Below are positions 37,386-46,386 of a DNA stretch of 64,000 bases, piece after piece (position 1 is the first letter of the stretch; each line of letters starts with the position of its first letter). Position numbers and translations under genes: made by a program. The stretch comes from Luteimonas endophytica (GTDB lineage Bacteria > Pseudomonadota > Gammaproteobacteria > Xanthomonadales > Xanthomonadaceae): contig NZ_JARXRM010000024.1 of NCBI RefSeq assembly GCF_029887875.1, positions 1 through 64,000 of the forward strand, written 5' to 3'. The notes below the pieces were generated by a model that was not told where the DNA came from, made no database searches, and saw only the letters and a program-made list of their open reading frames with translations.

Positions 37386-38325
37386 CGGCCGGCTCGAGGG
37401 TGGCCTGGTCGGAATCGGCCGGGGTCTCGTCGCGCTGCGGGCGCGCGATGTCCTGGTCGCCGCCGCGCTCGAGCAGCACCGCCAGCCAGGCATGGAAGGC
37501 GGGGTCGCGGGCGGCGGCATCGCCTCCATCGGCGCTCAGCAGTTCGAAGTCGGGATGGGTCAGCAGCGCGATCTCGGCGTCGTAGACCGCGGCGGGCGGC
37601 TCCGCCGGCGGCAGCGGCTCGGAGACGATTCCCGGGGGCGGGGCGGAACCGCCCCCCGCCCCCGGCAGGACGAACGTCGCCGCCAGCGCCGCCAGCGTCA
37701 GCAGCGCCACCGCACCCAGCGCCGGCCACAGCCAGCGCGGACGCAGCGCGGCGCCAGGCACGGCATCGCGCTGCGGGGTCGGCAGGTAGGCGCGGCCCGC
37801 CAGGACCGCCTCGCGCATCCGCGCCAGTTCGGCCAGGCGCGCCGGCGGCAACTGCCGCACCGCCTGTTGCGCCGCCTCGCCCAGGGCGCGCCACGACCCG
37901 GCATCCGGCTGGCCCTGGTCGTCGCGTGGCAGCGCCCGGCGCAGCGCCAGGCGGTAGGTCGGGCGCGAGATCCCCAGGACCGCCGCCGCTTCCGCTTCGG
38001 AGACATGGGCGACCAGGCGCAGCAGCAGCGCGGCGCGCGGGCCGTGCCCGACCCTGGCCAGCGCCGCGAACTGCGGGGGCCACTGCGCCGCCGCGGGCGC
38101 CTCGCGCAGCGGCGGCGCGGCGAGCAGCTGCGCCCAGAACCGGCGCGGCCAGTCGCCGAACGGGGTCCGCGCGGCGGTGTCGCGGAACGTCTCCATGGCC
38201 GCGGCCAGGGCGGCATCGCCGGCCCCGGCATCGCCGCCCTGGAGGTGCGCGAACACCGCGGCGCGGCGCTCGACGCCGCGCAGGAACGCGCTCACCGCGG
38301 CGGAGTCCGTTGCGACGTCGGTCAC
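37375..38325 (-). CDS. Sigma factor-like region fused to a DUF3619-type membrane protein
   Basis: 316 residues from a GTG at 38325 without a good ribosome site. Residues about 10-80 look like a worn sigma-70 region 2 (VERRAAVFAHLQGGDAGAGD...ALAAAMETFRD). Residues about 105-145 match region 4, with LLLRLVAHVSEAEAAAVLGI preceding SRPTYRLALRRAL. The second half has the DUF3619 pattern: QLPPARLAELARMREAVLAG, one membrane helix (about 197-217), and an acidic tail with IALLTHPDFELLS and FHAWLAVLLE. Such a chain would tether a sigma-like DNA-binding module to the membrane. The downstream DUF3106 gene overlaps it. The family call is from pattern memory only. Confidence 0.6.
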   Translation of the reverse strand: MTDVATDSAAVSAFLRGVERRAAVFAHLQGGDAGAGDAALAAAMETFRDTAARTPFGDWPRRFWAQLLAAPPLREAPAAAQWPPQFAALARVGHGPRAALLLRLVAHVSEAEAAAVLGISRPTYRLALRRALPRDDQGQPDAGSWRALGEAAQQAVRQLPPARLAELARMREAVLAGRAYLPTPQRDAVPGAALRPRWLWPALGAVALLTLAALAATFVLPGAGGGSAPPPGIVSEPLPPAEPPAAVYDAEIALLTHPDFELLSADGGDAAARDPAFHAWLAVLLERGGDQDIARPQRDETPADSDQATLEPADAR

Positions 38326-38551
38326 AGTCGGGAATGGGGGTGGGTGGGCGTCATCGCGCCCGCATGATAGCCACGCATCGCGGCCACGGCGCCCTTGACA
38401 TCTGCCCGGAAACCGCTCTCGGGCAGGGGCGGCCGACAACGGTTGTGCACAGCGGTCACGCGACCGTCATCCACGCCGCCTGCACGCGGCCCGAACGCAT
38501 TGTTTCGGGACTGTTTCACGGCCAACGCGTTGATAAGAAAGGAATATCCAG

Positions 38552-38656
38552 ATGTGGCGCTTTTTTCGCCAAGATCGCGTTCACGCGATGCGTGATGGCT
38601 GCACGGCCCGCCGAGAGGCCGCCATGCACAGGGTTATCCACAAGTTGTGTGGATAA
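38552..38656 (+). CDS. Possible 34-residue small protein
   Basis: An ATG at 38552, eight bases after AAAGGA, opens a frame of 34 codons that ends in the TAA of the second DnaA box. The peptide begins MWRFFRQDRVHAMRDG and is strongly basic. Base composition is closer to that of intergenic DNA than to neighbouring genes, so it may be chance. Confidence 0.22.
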   Translation: MWRFFRQDRVHAMRDGCTARREAAMHRVIHKLCG

Positions 38657-38770
38657 CGGGAAATCTTCTTTGGCGGCCGGGGCTTGCACGCAACAACGCA
38701 CAGCCGGATGGAGCATTGGCCCGCAACTCGGGGCGGGCCCGGGGGGGTCGGGTCGCGCCCCGAAAACCCA

Positions 38771-38776
38771 TAGACT
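38771..38776 (+). promoter_or_regulatory. Candidate -10 element of a leaderless priA promoter
   Basis: TAGACT ends six bases before the priA ATG, so transcription would start at or next to the start codon. No ribosome binding site is visible, which supports leaderless translation. Confidence 0.45.
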
Positions 38777-38782
38777 GGCGCG

Positions 38783-41005
38783 ATGCCTGCCGTCCCCGCA
38801 GCCGTCGAAGCCGTGCTTCGCGTCGCCCTGCCGCTGCCGCTGCCGCGGCTGTTCGACTACCGTGCCCCGCCGGCCTGGCGCGCCGACCAGGCGGCGGTGG
38901 GCTGCCGGGTGCGGGTCCCCTTCGGGCCGCGCGAACTGGTCGGGGTGGTGGCCGCCACCGGCCCGGCCGACCCCGCCGCACCGGAGCTGCGCGAGGTGCT
39001 CGAGCGGCTCGACCCGGAACCGCTGCTGCACGGGGAGCTGTTCGCGTCGCTGCAGTGGCTGGCGCGCTACTGCCATGCACCGCTGGGCGAGGTGCTCGCC
39101 ACCGCGCTGCCGGCTGCGCTGCGCCGCGGCGAGCCGCAGCCCGACACCCGCACCTGGGCGTGGCGGCTGACCGAGGCGGGCAACACCGCCCAGGCGGCGA
39201 TGCGCGCGGGGCGGCCCAAGCGCCTTGCCGACCTGCTGCACGCCGCCCCGCGCGACGAGGAAGCGCTGGACGACCTGCTCGAAGGCTGGCGCGGCGCCGC
39301 GCGCACCCTCGCCGGCCGCGGGCTGGTCGAGCGGGTCGCGGTGCCGGCCTCGCAATTGGCGCCGGCGCCCGGGGCGGGACCCGAGCCGAATCCCGAACAG
39401 GCCCGGGCGATCGGCGCGGTCCTGGCGAGCACGGGCTTCGCACCGCTACTGCTCGACGGCGTCACCGGCAGCGGCAAGACCGAGGTCTACCTGCACGCCA
39501 TCGCCGACTGCCTGGCGCGCGGCCGCCAGGCGCTGGTGCTGGTGCCGGAGATCGGCCTGACCCCGCAGACCCTGGCGCGCTTCCGTGCCCGCCTCGGGGT
39601 GCCGGTGCATGCGCTCCACTCGGGGCTCAACGACGCCGAGCGCGCCCGGGTCTGGAGCGCGGCGCTGCGCGGCGAGGCGCGGGTGGTGGTGGGGACCCGC
39701 TCGGCGGTGTTCACGCCGCTGCCGGAGGCCGGACTGATCGTGGTCGACGAGGAACACGACGGCAGCTACAAGCAGCAGGACGGGATCCGCTACCACGCCC
39801 GTGACTTCGCCCTGGTCCGCGCCAGGGCGCTGGAGGTCCCGGTGGTGCTGGGCAGCGCCACGCCATCGCTGGAGTCGCTGCACAACGCCGGCAGCGGGCG
39901 CTATCTGCACCTGCGGCTTTCGCAGCGCGCCGGCAACGCCCGGCCGCCCCCGGTGCGGGTGCTCGACGTGCGCAAGCGAGCGCTCGACAACGGGCTGTCG
40001 CGCGAGCTGCTCGAAGCGATCGATGCCGCGCTGGCGGCCGACGGCCAGGTGCTGGTGTTCCGCAACCGCCGCGGCTACGCACCGGTGCTGCTGTGCCACG
40101 ATTGCGGCTGGAGCGCCCAGTGCCGCCGCTGCGACGCGGCGATGACGGTGCACGGCGGCGGCCGCAGGCTGCAATGCCACCATTGCGGCCATCGCCAGGC
40201 CGCCCCGCCGGCCTGCCCCGATTGCGCCGGCCTGGCGCTGCAGCCGCAGGGCGTCGGGACCGAGCGGCTGGAGGAGATGCTGATGCAGCGCTTCGGCGCA
40301 CGCGTGCCGGTGCTGCGCATCGACCGCGGCAGCACCCGCCGCCGCGACGCCCTGCAGAAGCATTTCGAGACCCTGGGCGAGCGCCCGGGGTTGCTGGTCG
40401 GCACCCAGATGCTGGCCAAGGGCCACGACCTGGCGGGGCTGACCCTGGTGGCGGTGGTGGGGATCGACGAGGGCCTGTTCTCGGCCGATTTCCGCGCCGC
40501 CGAAAAGCTCGCGCAGCTGCTCATCCAGGTGGCCGGCCGCGCCGGCCGCGCCGAGCGCGCCGGCGAGGTGCTGCTGCAGACCCATCATCCCGACCACCCG
40601 CTGCTCCAGACCTTGATCAACGGCGGCTACCACGCCTTCGCCGCCAGCGAGCTGGCGCAACGCGAGGAAGCGGGGTTCCCGCCGTTCGCACACATGGCGC
40701 TGCTGCGCGCCGAGTCCAGGCATGCGGACCCGCCGATGGCGTTCCTGCAGCGCGCGCGTGCACTGCTCGCCGAGGCCGCATCCCGATCCGGCGACAGCGT
40801 CGACGGGGGCCTGGTCCTGCACGGGCCGCTGCCGGCGCCGATGGCGCGCCGCGCCGGAATGTACCGCGCACAACTGCCGCTGTCGGCGCTGCAGCGCCGC
40901 GACCTGCACCTGGCGCTGGATCGCGCCCTGCCGGCCATCCACGCACTCCCCGAAGCGCGCCGCACCCGCTGGTCGCTGGACGTCGATCCGGTGGATCTCT
41001 ACTGA
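38783..41005 (+). CDS. priA: Primosomal replication protein N' (PriA helicase)
   Basis: 740 residues, normal PriA length. The N-terminal DNA-binding domain begins VLRVALPLPLPRLFDYR. The helicase core shows Walker A GVTGSGKTEVYLHAI, Walker B VDEEHDGSYKQQ, the ALRGEARVVVGTRSAVFTPL segment and the GTQMLAKGHDL motif. Two zinc-binding clusters are intact: CHDCGWSAQCRRC and CHHCGHRQ...CPDC. PriA reloads DnaB at stalled forks and recombination intermediates. The gene stands alone. Upstream are DnaA-box-like sites and a probable leaderless promoter. Confidence 0.95.
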   Translation: MPAVPAAVEAVLRVALPLPLPRLFDYRAPPAWRADQAAVGCRVRVPFGPRELVGVVAATGPADPAAPELREVLERLDPEPLLHGELFASLQWLARYCHAPLGEVLATALPAALRRGEPQPDTRTWAWRLTEAGNTAQAAMRAGRPKRLADLLHAAPRDEEALDDLLEGWRGAARTLAGRGLVERVAVPASQLAPAPGAGPEPNPEQARAIGAVLASTGFAPLLLDGVTGSGKTEVYLHAIADCLARGRQALVLVPEIGLTPQTLARFRARLGVPVHALHSGLNDAERARVWSAALRGEARVVVGTRSAVFTPLPEAGLIVVDEEHDGSYKQQDGIRYHARDFALVRARALEVPVVLGSATPSLESLHNAGSGRYLHLRLSQRAGNARPPPVRVLDVRKRALDNGLSRELLEAIDAALAADGQVLVFRNRRGYAPVLLCHDCGWSAQCRRCDAAMTVHGGGRRLQCHHCGHRQAAPPACPDCAGLALQPQGVGTERLEEMLMQRFGARVPVLRIDRGSTRRRDALQKHFETLGERPGLLVGTQMLAKGHDLAGLTLVAVVGIDEGLFSADFRAAEKLAQLLIQVAGRAGRAERAGEVLLQTHHPDHPLLQTLINGGYHAFAASELAQREEAGFPPFAHMALLRAESRHADPPMAFLQRARALLAEAASRSGDSVDGGLVLHGPLPAPMARRAGMYRAQLPLSALQRRDLHLALDRALPAIHALPEARRTRWSLDVDPVDLY

Positions 41006-41134
41006 TCCGCCCCCCGCGCTCCCCGGGTTCTGGATCACCTCATCCCTCCCGCGCGACGGATCGATCGCCGCCGCGAGAGGCTCCTGGCCGGCCTTCTCCG
41101 CAATGCCCGCAACGGCGGTGGCAGGCCGACAGGC

Positions 41135-42745
41135 CTACCAGCTGATGCCGGCGCCCGCGGCCGCGGTGCTGTCGCCACCTGCGAACCCGGCCGAAAGCGA
41201 AACGCTCATCCGCCGGCCCAGCAGGCGCTGGTAGCCCATCGCCAACGCATCCTCGCCGCCCTGGGTGCCGACGCCGACACCGAGACGGTTGCGCCCCGCC
41301 AGGCCGGCGGTGTTCATCGCCGCGGCCGACATCGCACCGCTCATGGCGGCGATCCGGTCCAGGCGCTGGTCCACCCCCCGCAGCCGCGCGTCCACATCGG
41401 CGGCGAACCCCTCGAAACGGTCGTCGATCATCGCCAGCTGGCTGTCGGTGTACTCGTTGGCCGCACGCAGCGCGGCGTCCGCGGTCCCCCGCGCGTATGC
41501 ATTCGCCGAGTCCAGGGTGCGCCCGGCGCTGGCCCGGGTGTAGCCATTGGCCGATTGCAGCGTGGCCGCATCGCCGGCGTCCATCTGCCCCCTGTTGACC
41601 GCGTCCCCCGGAGCCTCCCCGTCGGCGACATTCGCCACTCGCGTCCCCTGACTCCCGCCGAGCGTCATCACTGCGCGGCCCGGATCGTCGTATTCGGCGG
41701 CCAGCTCGCTCCCCGGCCCCACCGGACCCTGGGGCCCCTGCGGGCCTTCGGGGCCTTGCGGGCCGGGCGTCAGCTCGATCGTGTCGATCTGGTCCTGCAA
41801 CGACGACAGCCGGGCATCCACCCCGGCAAAGGCCGAGCCGATGTCGGCGTGGCTCGTTCCCTGGATGACGTAGCTGGGCGCGTTGAACACGCCGCCGCTG
41901 AAGCCGGCACCCCCGCCCAGCGCGCCGGCCATGCCTTGCAGCTGGCCCAGCGTCGCCGCGTCGCTGGCGGCGATGCCGTCGGCCACGTTGACCAGCCGCC
42001 GGGTGAGCGCGGTACCGTAGGCGACGCCCAGATGGTCAAGGTCGTCCGCGCCGTGGCCCAGCGAGACGACATCGGCTTCGTCCGCCGCCGAGTAGGCGCC
42101 CAGCGCCACGCTGCGCGCGCCGCGCGCCTGGCTTGCGGTGCCCAGCGCCGTGGCCCGCTCGGCGCCGCCGAAGGCGGCCGCACCGAGGGCGACCGCCTGG
42201 ACAGCGAGGCTCCGGGTGTAGAGTTCCACGCGGGTCTGGCTCGACGAATCGCCCAGAAAGCCCCCGAGGGCGACGCTGTTGTCGCCGTGGGCGAGCGCTC
42301 CCTGCCCGATCCCCACCGTGAACAGTCCGCTGGCCTCGCTGGCGCCACCCACGGCGACGGCACCCCAGTTCAGCGCCTGGGCCGCCCCGCCCAGGGCGAT
42401 GGTCCGGAAATGCGAGGCGCGGGATCCATTCCCGAGCGCCAGGCTCACGGTCCCCTCGGCCCGCGCCTCACGCCCCAGGGCGACGGATCCGGCGCCACTG
42501 GCGAGCGCATCCGCGCCCACCGCCGTCGCGCCGGGCGCGGACAGCGCGTTGCGGCCGCAGGCGAGCGCGTTCGCCTGGCCCCCGAGGTCGTTTCCGGCAT
42601 CGGCGCCACCGTCGCCGATGGCATTGCCGTCGGGGTCGAGCAGCTGGCAGGTGACCCCGGCCGCGGCTGGAAGCGACGCGAGGCTTGCCGCAACGGCCGC
42701 CCCGAGAACGAGCGGGCGCACGGCCCGGAGACATGAGTTCGACAC
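41135..42745 (-). CDS. Trimeric autotransporter (YadA-like) with collagen-like segment
   Basis: 536 residues from a GTG at 42745 with AGGGG seven bases upstream; the signal peptide ends LPAAAG. The head (about 55-210) has YadA repeats of the form (S/A)xALGxxAxAxG: GAGSVALGREARAEG, DNSVALGGF, GARSVALGAYS. A neck-type segment follows (GTALTRRLVNVADGIAASDA), then about 18 residues of Gly-X-Y triplets (GPQGPEGPQGPQGPVGPG, 41710-41768). A second neck (RVANVADGEAPGDAVNRGQM), a coiled-coil stalk and a YadA anchor ending in SAGISW-type strands (GAGISW) finish the chain. It is a surface adhesin that assembles as a trimer. Confidence 0.88.
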   Translation of the reverse strand: MSNSCLRAVRPLVLGAAVAASLASLPAAAGVTCQLLDPDGNAIGDGGADAGNDLGGQANALACGRNALSAPGATAVGADALASGAGSVALGREARAEGTVSLALGNGSRASHFRTIALGGAAQALNWGAVAVGGASEASGLFTVGIGQGALAHGDNSVALGGFLGDSSSQTRVELYTRSLAVQAVALGAAAFGGAERATALGTASQARGARSVALGAYSAADEADVVSLGHGADDLDHLGVAYGTALTRRLVNVADGIAASDAATLGQLQGMAGALGGGAGFSGGVFNAPSYVIQGTSHADIGSAFAGVDARLSSLQDQIDTIELTPGPQGPEGPQGPQGPVGPGSELAAEYDDPGRAVMTLGGSQGTRVANVADGEAPGDAVNRGQMDAGDAATLQSANGYTRASAGRTLDSANAYARGTADAALRAANEYTDSQLAMIDDRFEGFAADVDARLRGVDQRLDRIAAMSGAMSAAAMNTAGLAGRNRLGVGVGTQGGEDALAMGYQRLLGRRMSVSLSAGFAGGDSTAAAGAGISW

Positions 42746-42848
42746 GGAGGCACCCCTGGGCGATGAAGGGAGCACGCCGCACCGACCCGCCCCCCTAGCG
42801 GAATGCCGCCAGTGTCCCCACACCCCCGGGGGACGCCTATCCCCGAAA

Positions 42849-44717
42849 TCAGGGGGTCTGGACCCCGGGCGCCAGCGGCGCGGCCAGCGGGAAATCGAAG
42901 GTCGCGACCGTGCCCGCCGCGTTCGAATCCACGCGCAGCGCTCCGCCGAGCCGTGCGGCGCGCTGCCGCATGCTCGCCAGCCCGGCGCCGCCCGGCGCCG
43001 GGGACGCCGCCATGCCGGACCCGTCGTCGCGCACTTCCACCCGGACCCGGCTGCCTTCGCGGACCAGCCGTACGTCGACGCGCCGCGCGCGGCTGTGCCG
43101 GAACACGTTGGTCAGCGCCTCCTGCAGCAGACGCAGCAGATCCAGGGCGCGATGGCTCTCCAGCGCCGCGCCCGCCAGGCCTTCGAGATGCCAGCGTGCG
43201 TCGATGCCCGCCGCCTCCAGCAGCTGCGCACTCCGGTGGCGCAGGGGTGCGATCAGGCCCTCGAGATCCCCGCACTCGCGCGCGGTGCTGTCGATCACCA
43301 GGCGGAGGTCGTCGCGCATCTCGCGCAACATCGCCATGACGGCCGCCGGAGGCAGCTCCTGCGGCGCCTGCTCCAGTCGGGCGATCGCCCCGACGAGCGT
43401 GCCGCCGAATCCATCGTGCAGGTCGCGGACCAGCTGCAGGCGCTCGCCGGCGCGGCTGTGCGCAAGCTCCAGCGCGTGCTGCCGCGTCAGCGACTGCGCC
43501 AACTCCTCCGTCGCCTGCCGGATCCGCTGTCCCAGTTCGACATTGAACCCCTCCACGCGGCGCATCGCGCTGACGAACCGATAGGCGAGCACGAAGCCGA
43601 TGCCGAGCAGAGTGAACACCGAGGTCAGCCCGAGCAGGTAGGTATCGCCGCGTGCCCAGCCCATGAACAGCGCGAAATCGTGGAACGACACCAGCACCGG
43701 CGTGACCACGCACAGCGCCAGCACCGTGGTGTCGACCCGCCGGCGGCGCCACGCCTGGACCAGGAAAAAGCCGATCGAGCCGTAGTAGAACAGGGCCCCG
43801 ACGACGATCCACGGGGTGCGCCCCGGCCCCATCCAGCCCGGCGCGAGCAGGGCCGCCGCCAGTGCCGCGCCGCAGAGCAGGGCCATGGCCCGCTCCAGCC
43901 GCGGAAACCGGCGCTCGCAGTAGCGCAGCAGGAACATCGCGTAGCTCGCGCCGGCGCAGACGTACATCGCGGCGATGAACGCCTGCCAGCCGTCGGTGGT
44001 GGAAAACGGCCAGGGGCTGGACACCAGGAAATTGGCGGCGTACAGCGCGGCGAACAGTTCGGTCAGCGCGAACCAGCCGTACACGCTGTCCTGCCGCCGC
44101 AGCAGCCAGATCATCAGAAACACCCCGCCGAGCACGACGGTCATCCCGAGATTCACCAGCTTGATGTCGTAGCGGCGCGCGTGCTCGCGCGAGTACTGCG
44201 CGTGCACGGCGGAGGGGGCGCCCAGCGCCACCGTACCGAAGCCGGGCTGATAGGCCGCCAGGCCCGACACCCGCACCAGCAGCGTGTTCTCGCCGGTACG
44301 CAGCAGCGGCGGCGACAGCAGAAAGTACCGCGGCGCCACCCAGGTGCGCGACAGCGGTTCGGCCAGGTGCGCATCCCGCGCCACCAGGCTGCCGTTGACG
44401 TACACCGCGCCGGCCATGCTCGCGTACTCGACCAGCAGGCCGGTCGGCCCGGCGTGGTCCTGGTGCCAGCGCATGCGATACCAGACCACGCCGTCGTGGC
44501 CGGGCCAGCGGGTGGTCCAGACGTCCATCAGCTCGACCGGCACCCAGCCTTGCTCGGGCGGTGCCGTATCGCTCCAGGTACCGCGGACGGCTTCGGCGTG
44601 CCGGAGCGTTCGCGCGTCCGGAACCGGTGCCTGGGCGCACGCGAGGCCGAGCGCACCCATCAGGAAGGCCAGGCTCAGCCAGCGGAGCAGCCATCGCGAA
44701 CCTCCCGCGCCGCGCAT
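42849..44717 (-). CDS. 7TMR-DISM-type sensor histidine kinase (NarX/HisKA_3 class)
   Basis: About 622 residues. A signal peptide or first helix (WLLRWLSLAFLMGALGLACA) precedes a periplasmic jelly-roll domain (residues 30-180) with WVPVELMDVWTTRWPGHDGV and an aromatic WYRMRW. Seven membrane segments follow (about 187-385), the 7TM-DISM layout thought to sense carbohydrates. The dimerisation helix carries His434 in LVRDLHDGFGGTL, the HisKA_3 signature, and the ATPase has LQEALTNVFRHS and DDGSGM with GGAGLASMRQRA. The ATG at 44717 shares one base with the stop of the upstream response regulator (TGATG). The pair lies next to the adhesin gene, which it might control. Confidence 0.9.
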   Translation of the reverse strand: MRGAGGSRWLLRWLSLAFLMGALGLACAQAPVPDARTLRHAEAVRGTWSDTAPPEQGWVPVELMDVWTTRWPGHDGVVWYRMRWHQDHAGPTGLLVEYASMAGAVYVNGSLVARDAHLAEPLSRTWVAPRYFLLSPPLLRTGENTLLVRVSGLAAYQPGFGTVALGAPSAVHAQYSREHARRYDIKLVNLGMTVVLGGVFLMIWLLRRQDSVYGWFALTELFAALYAANFLVSSPWPFSTTDGWQAFIAAMYVCAGASYAMFLLRYCERRFPRLERAMALLCGAALAAALLAPGWMGPGRTPWIVVGALFYYGSIGFFLVQAWRRRRVDTTVLALCVVTPVLVSFHDFALFMGWARGDTYLLGLTSVFTLLGIGFVLAYRFVSAMRRVEGFNVELGQRIRQATEELAQSLTRQHALELAHSRAGERLQLVRDLHDGFGGTLVGAIARLEQAPQELPPAAVMAMLREMRDDLRLVIDSTARECGDLEGLIAPLRHRSAQLLEAAGIDARWHLEGLAGAALESHRALDLLRLLQEALTNVFRHSRARRVDVRLVREGSRVRVEVRDDGSGMAASPAPGGAGLASMRQRAARLGGALRVDSNAAGTVATFDFPLAAPLAPGVQTP

Positions 44718-45394
44718 CACTCCAGCAGGCCCAGCGACCTTGCCTCGAATACCGCAGCGGTACGCGAGCCCACCGCAAGCTTGCGATAGATCCCCTTGGT
44801 ATAGCCCTCGATGGTCAACCGGGACAGGTCCAGTACCTCGGCGATCTCGCGGTTGCTCAGTCCGCGGGCGACCAGGTGGAGAATCTCGGATTCGCGGCCC
44901 GACAACGGCGGCGGCGCGGCTTCCGGCCCGTGCGGATCGCCGCGCGCGGGGGGCACGGCGGACACCATCTCCAGGATCCGTCGCGCGATCAGCGGATCGA
45001 CCGGCGCGCCACCGCGCGCCAGGCTGCGCAATGCGATCCGCAGCTCCTCGTCGCTGCCGCTCTTGAGCAGATAGCCGATGGCGCCGGCACGGATGCCGGC
45101 CAGCACGGTGTCCTCGGCCGCCCAGGACGAGACGATCACCGCGGCGGTATGCGGCGCATGCGCGCCGATCCAGCCGATCAGATCGATGCCGGATCCGTCG
45201 GGCAGCTGCACATCGACCAGGGCGAGCGCATACCCGCCACCGGCGAGCCGGGCGCGTGCCGAGGCCAGATCGCCGGCCCAGTCGATGCGGTCGCCAGCGA
45301 CCAGGCCCTCGAGCAGCCCCTGGATCCGCCGCCGATCGCCATCGTCGTCCTCGACGATCAGGGCCGGCGTGAGTGCGACCGGGTGCAGCGTCAT
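44717..45394 (-). CDS. NarL/LuxR-family response regulator
   Basis: 225 residues from the ATG at 45394. The receiver has VEDDD (14-18), phosphoacceptor Asp61 in LALVDVQLPDGSG, and the conserved Lys in GYLLKSGSDEE. The C-terminal LuxR-type helix-turn-helix is LSGRESEILHLVARGLSNRE followed by IAEVLDLSRLTIEGYTKGIYRKL. It forms an operon with the kinase that overlaps its stop codon. Targets are not known; the adjacent trimeric autotransporter on the same strand is a candidate. Confidence 0.92.
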   Translation of the reverse strand: MTLHPVALTPALIVEDDDGDRRRIQGLLEGLVAGDRIDWAGDLASARARLAGGGYALALVDVQLPDGSGIDLIGWIGAHAPHTAAVIVSSWAAEDTVLAGIRAGAIGYLLKSGSDEELRIALRSLARGGAPVDPLIARRILEMVSAVPPARGDPHGPEAAPPPLSGRESEILHLVARGLSNREIAEVLDLSRLTIEGYTKGIYRKLAVGSRTAAVFEARSLGLLE

Positions 45395-45527
45395 GGTGGT
45401 CGTGCCCCCCCGACCCGATGGCATGGGATCGGTTCCAGTCTAGCGCGGCGGCCGCGGCCGGGAAGTCTCGCGCCGGGCGGGGCGCATCGGCCAGGCGAGC
45501 AGGCGCCCTGCAAGCACCACGGCGGCG

Positions 45528-46298
45528 CTACGCCGCGACCTTCTTGCGCCCACGCGAGCGGGACTTGGGTTTGGCCGCAGCCTTCGGCAGCTCGCGGATC
45601 TCCACCATCTGGCCTTCGCGGCGCAGTTCGAACAGGCCGGTGGCCTCGATCAGCGCGCTGAGGTTGCGGTAGCCGTAGTTGCGCTCGTCGAAGGAGGTCT
45701 GGTTGCGGATGTGGCTGCCGACCACGCCCAGGTGCGACCAGCCGGAATCGTCGGCGGTGGCGCTGACCGCGTTGCGCAACAGGTGCACCAGATTGGCGTC
45801 GCGCAGCAGGTCCTCGCTGCGCTTGGGGCGGGTCGCGCGCACGCTGTCTTCCTGGTCCGACACCCCGAGCTTCTCGACGTAGAGGAACGTCGAGCACGCC
45901 TTCACGAACGGCGCCGGGGTCTTCTCCTGGCCGAAACCGAACACGCGCATGTTCTCGTTGCGCAGGCGCATCACCAGCGGGGTGAAGTCGGCATCGCTGG
46001 AGACGATGGCGAAGCCGTCGAGGGTGCGCGCGTACAGCAGGTCCATGGCGTCGATCACCATCGCCATGTCCGAGGCGTTCTTGCCGCTGGTGTAGGCGAA
46101 CTGCTGGATCGGCCGGATCGCGTAGGCGTGCAGGGCCTCCTCCCAGCCCTTGAGATGCGGGTTCTTCCAGTTGCCGTAGGCGCGGCGCACGTTGGCCACG
46201 CCGTGCCGCGCCAGTTCGGTCAGGATCGGCTCGATCTTGCTGGAGGGGGCGTTGTCGGCATCGATCAGCAGCGCGATGCGCAGCTCGGTGTCGGCCAT
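45528..46298 (-). CDS. NYN-domain RNase-like protein with C-terminal OST-HTH/LOTUS domain
   Basis: 256 residues. The NYN/PIN-like domain (1-150) has its acidic sites in ALLIDADNAP, SDMAMVIDAMDLL and FAIVSSDADFTPL, the constellation used for metal-dependent RNA cleavage. Residues about 160-235 fit an OST-HTH/LOTUS fold: LVHLLRNAVSATADDSGWSH, VGSHIRNQTSFDERNYGY, RNLSALIEATGLFELRR. A basic tail ends the protein (KPKSRSRGRKK). This architecture (LabA/DUF88 family) is common in bacteria and is believed to act in RNA metabolism. It stands alone between convergent or unrelated genes. Confidence 0.87.
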   Translation of the reverse strand: MADTELRIALLIDADNAPSSKIEPILTELARHGVANVRRAYGNWKNPHLKGWEEALHAYAIRPIQQFAYTSGKNASDMAMVIDAMDLLYARTLDGFAIVSSDADFTPLVMRLRNENMRVFGFGQEKTPAPFVKACSTFLYVEKLGVSDQEDSVRATRPKRSEDLLRDANLVHLLRNAVSATADDSGWSHLGVVGSHIRNQTSFDERNYGYRNLSALIEATGLFELRREGQMVEIRELPKAAAKPKSRSRGRKKVAA

Positions 46299-46386
46299 GT
46301 CTTCGGAATTCCGGTTGCGTTGCGGGCAGCGTAACCGATCCCCGCCGGTGCCCGCCGTTCCGCGGCGGCCCGGGCGGATCCGGGCG

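Larger units (their letters stand above)
38326..38782. other. Intergenic region upstream of priA with three DnaA-box-like sites
   Basis: 457 bases between divergent genes. It holds TTGTGCACA (38443-38451), TTATCCACA (38634-38642) and its inverted partner TGTGGATAA (38648-38656), all fitting TTNTNCACA, the last two perfectly. The stretch 38495-38665 is the least GC-rich of the vicinity. A small ORF and the priA promoter are listed separately. It is probably a DnaA-responsive control region, not the chromosomal origin, because dnaA, dnaN and gyrB are absent. Confidence 0.55.

Noticed and set aside
38326-38782. Chromosomal origin of replication
   Set aside because: Three DnaA boxes only, no dnaA, dnaN, gyrB or rpmH nearby and no AT-rich unwinding element.
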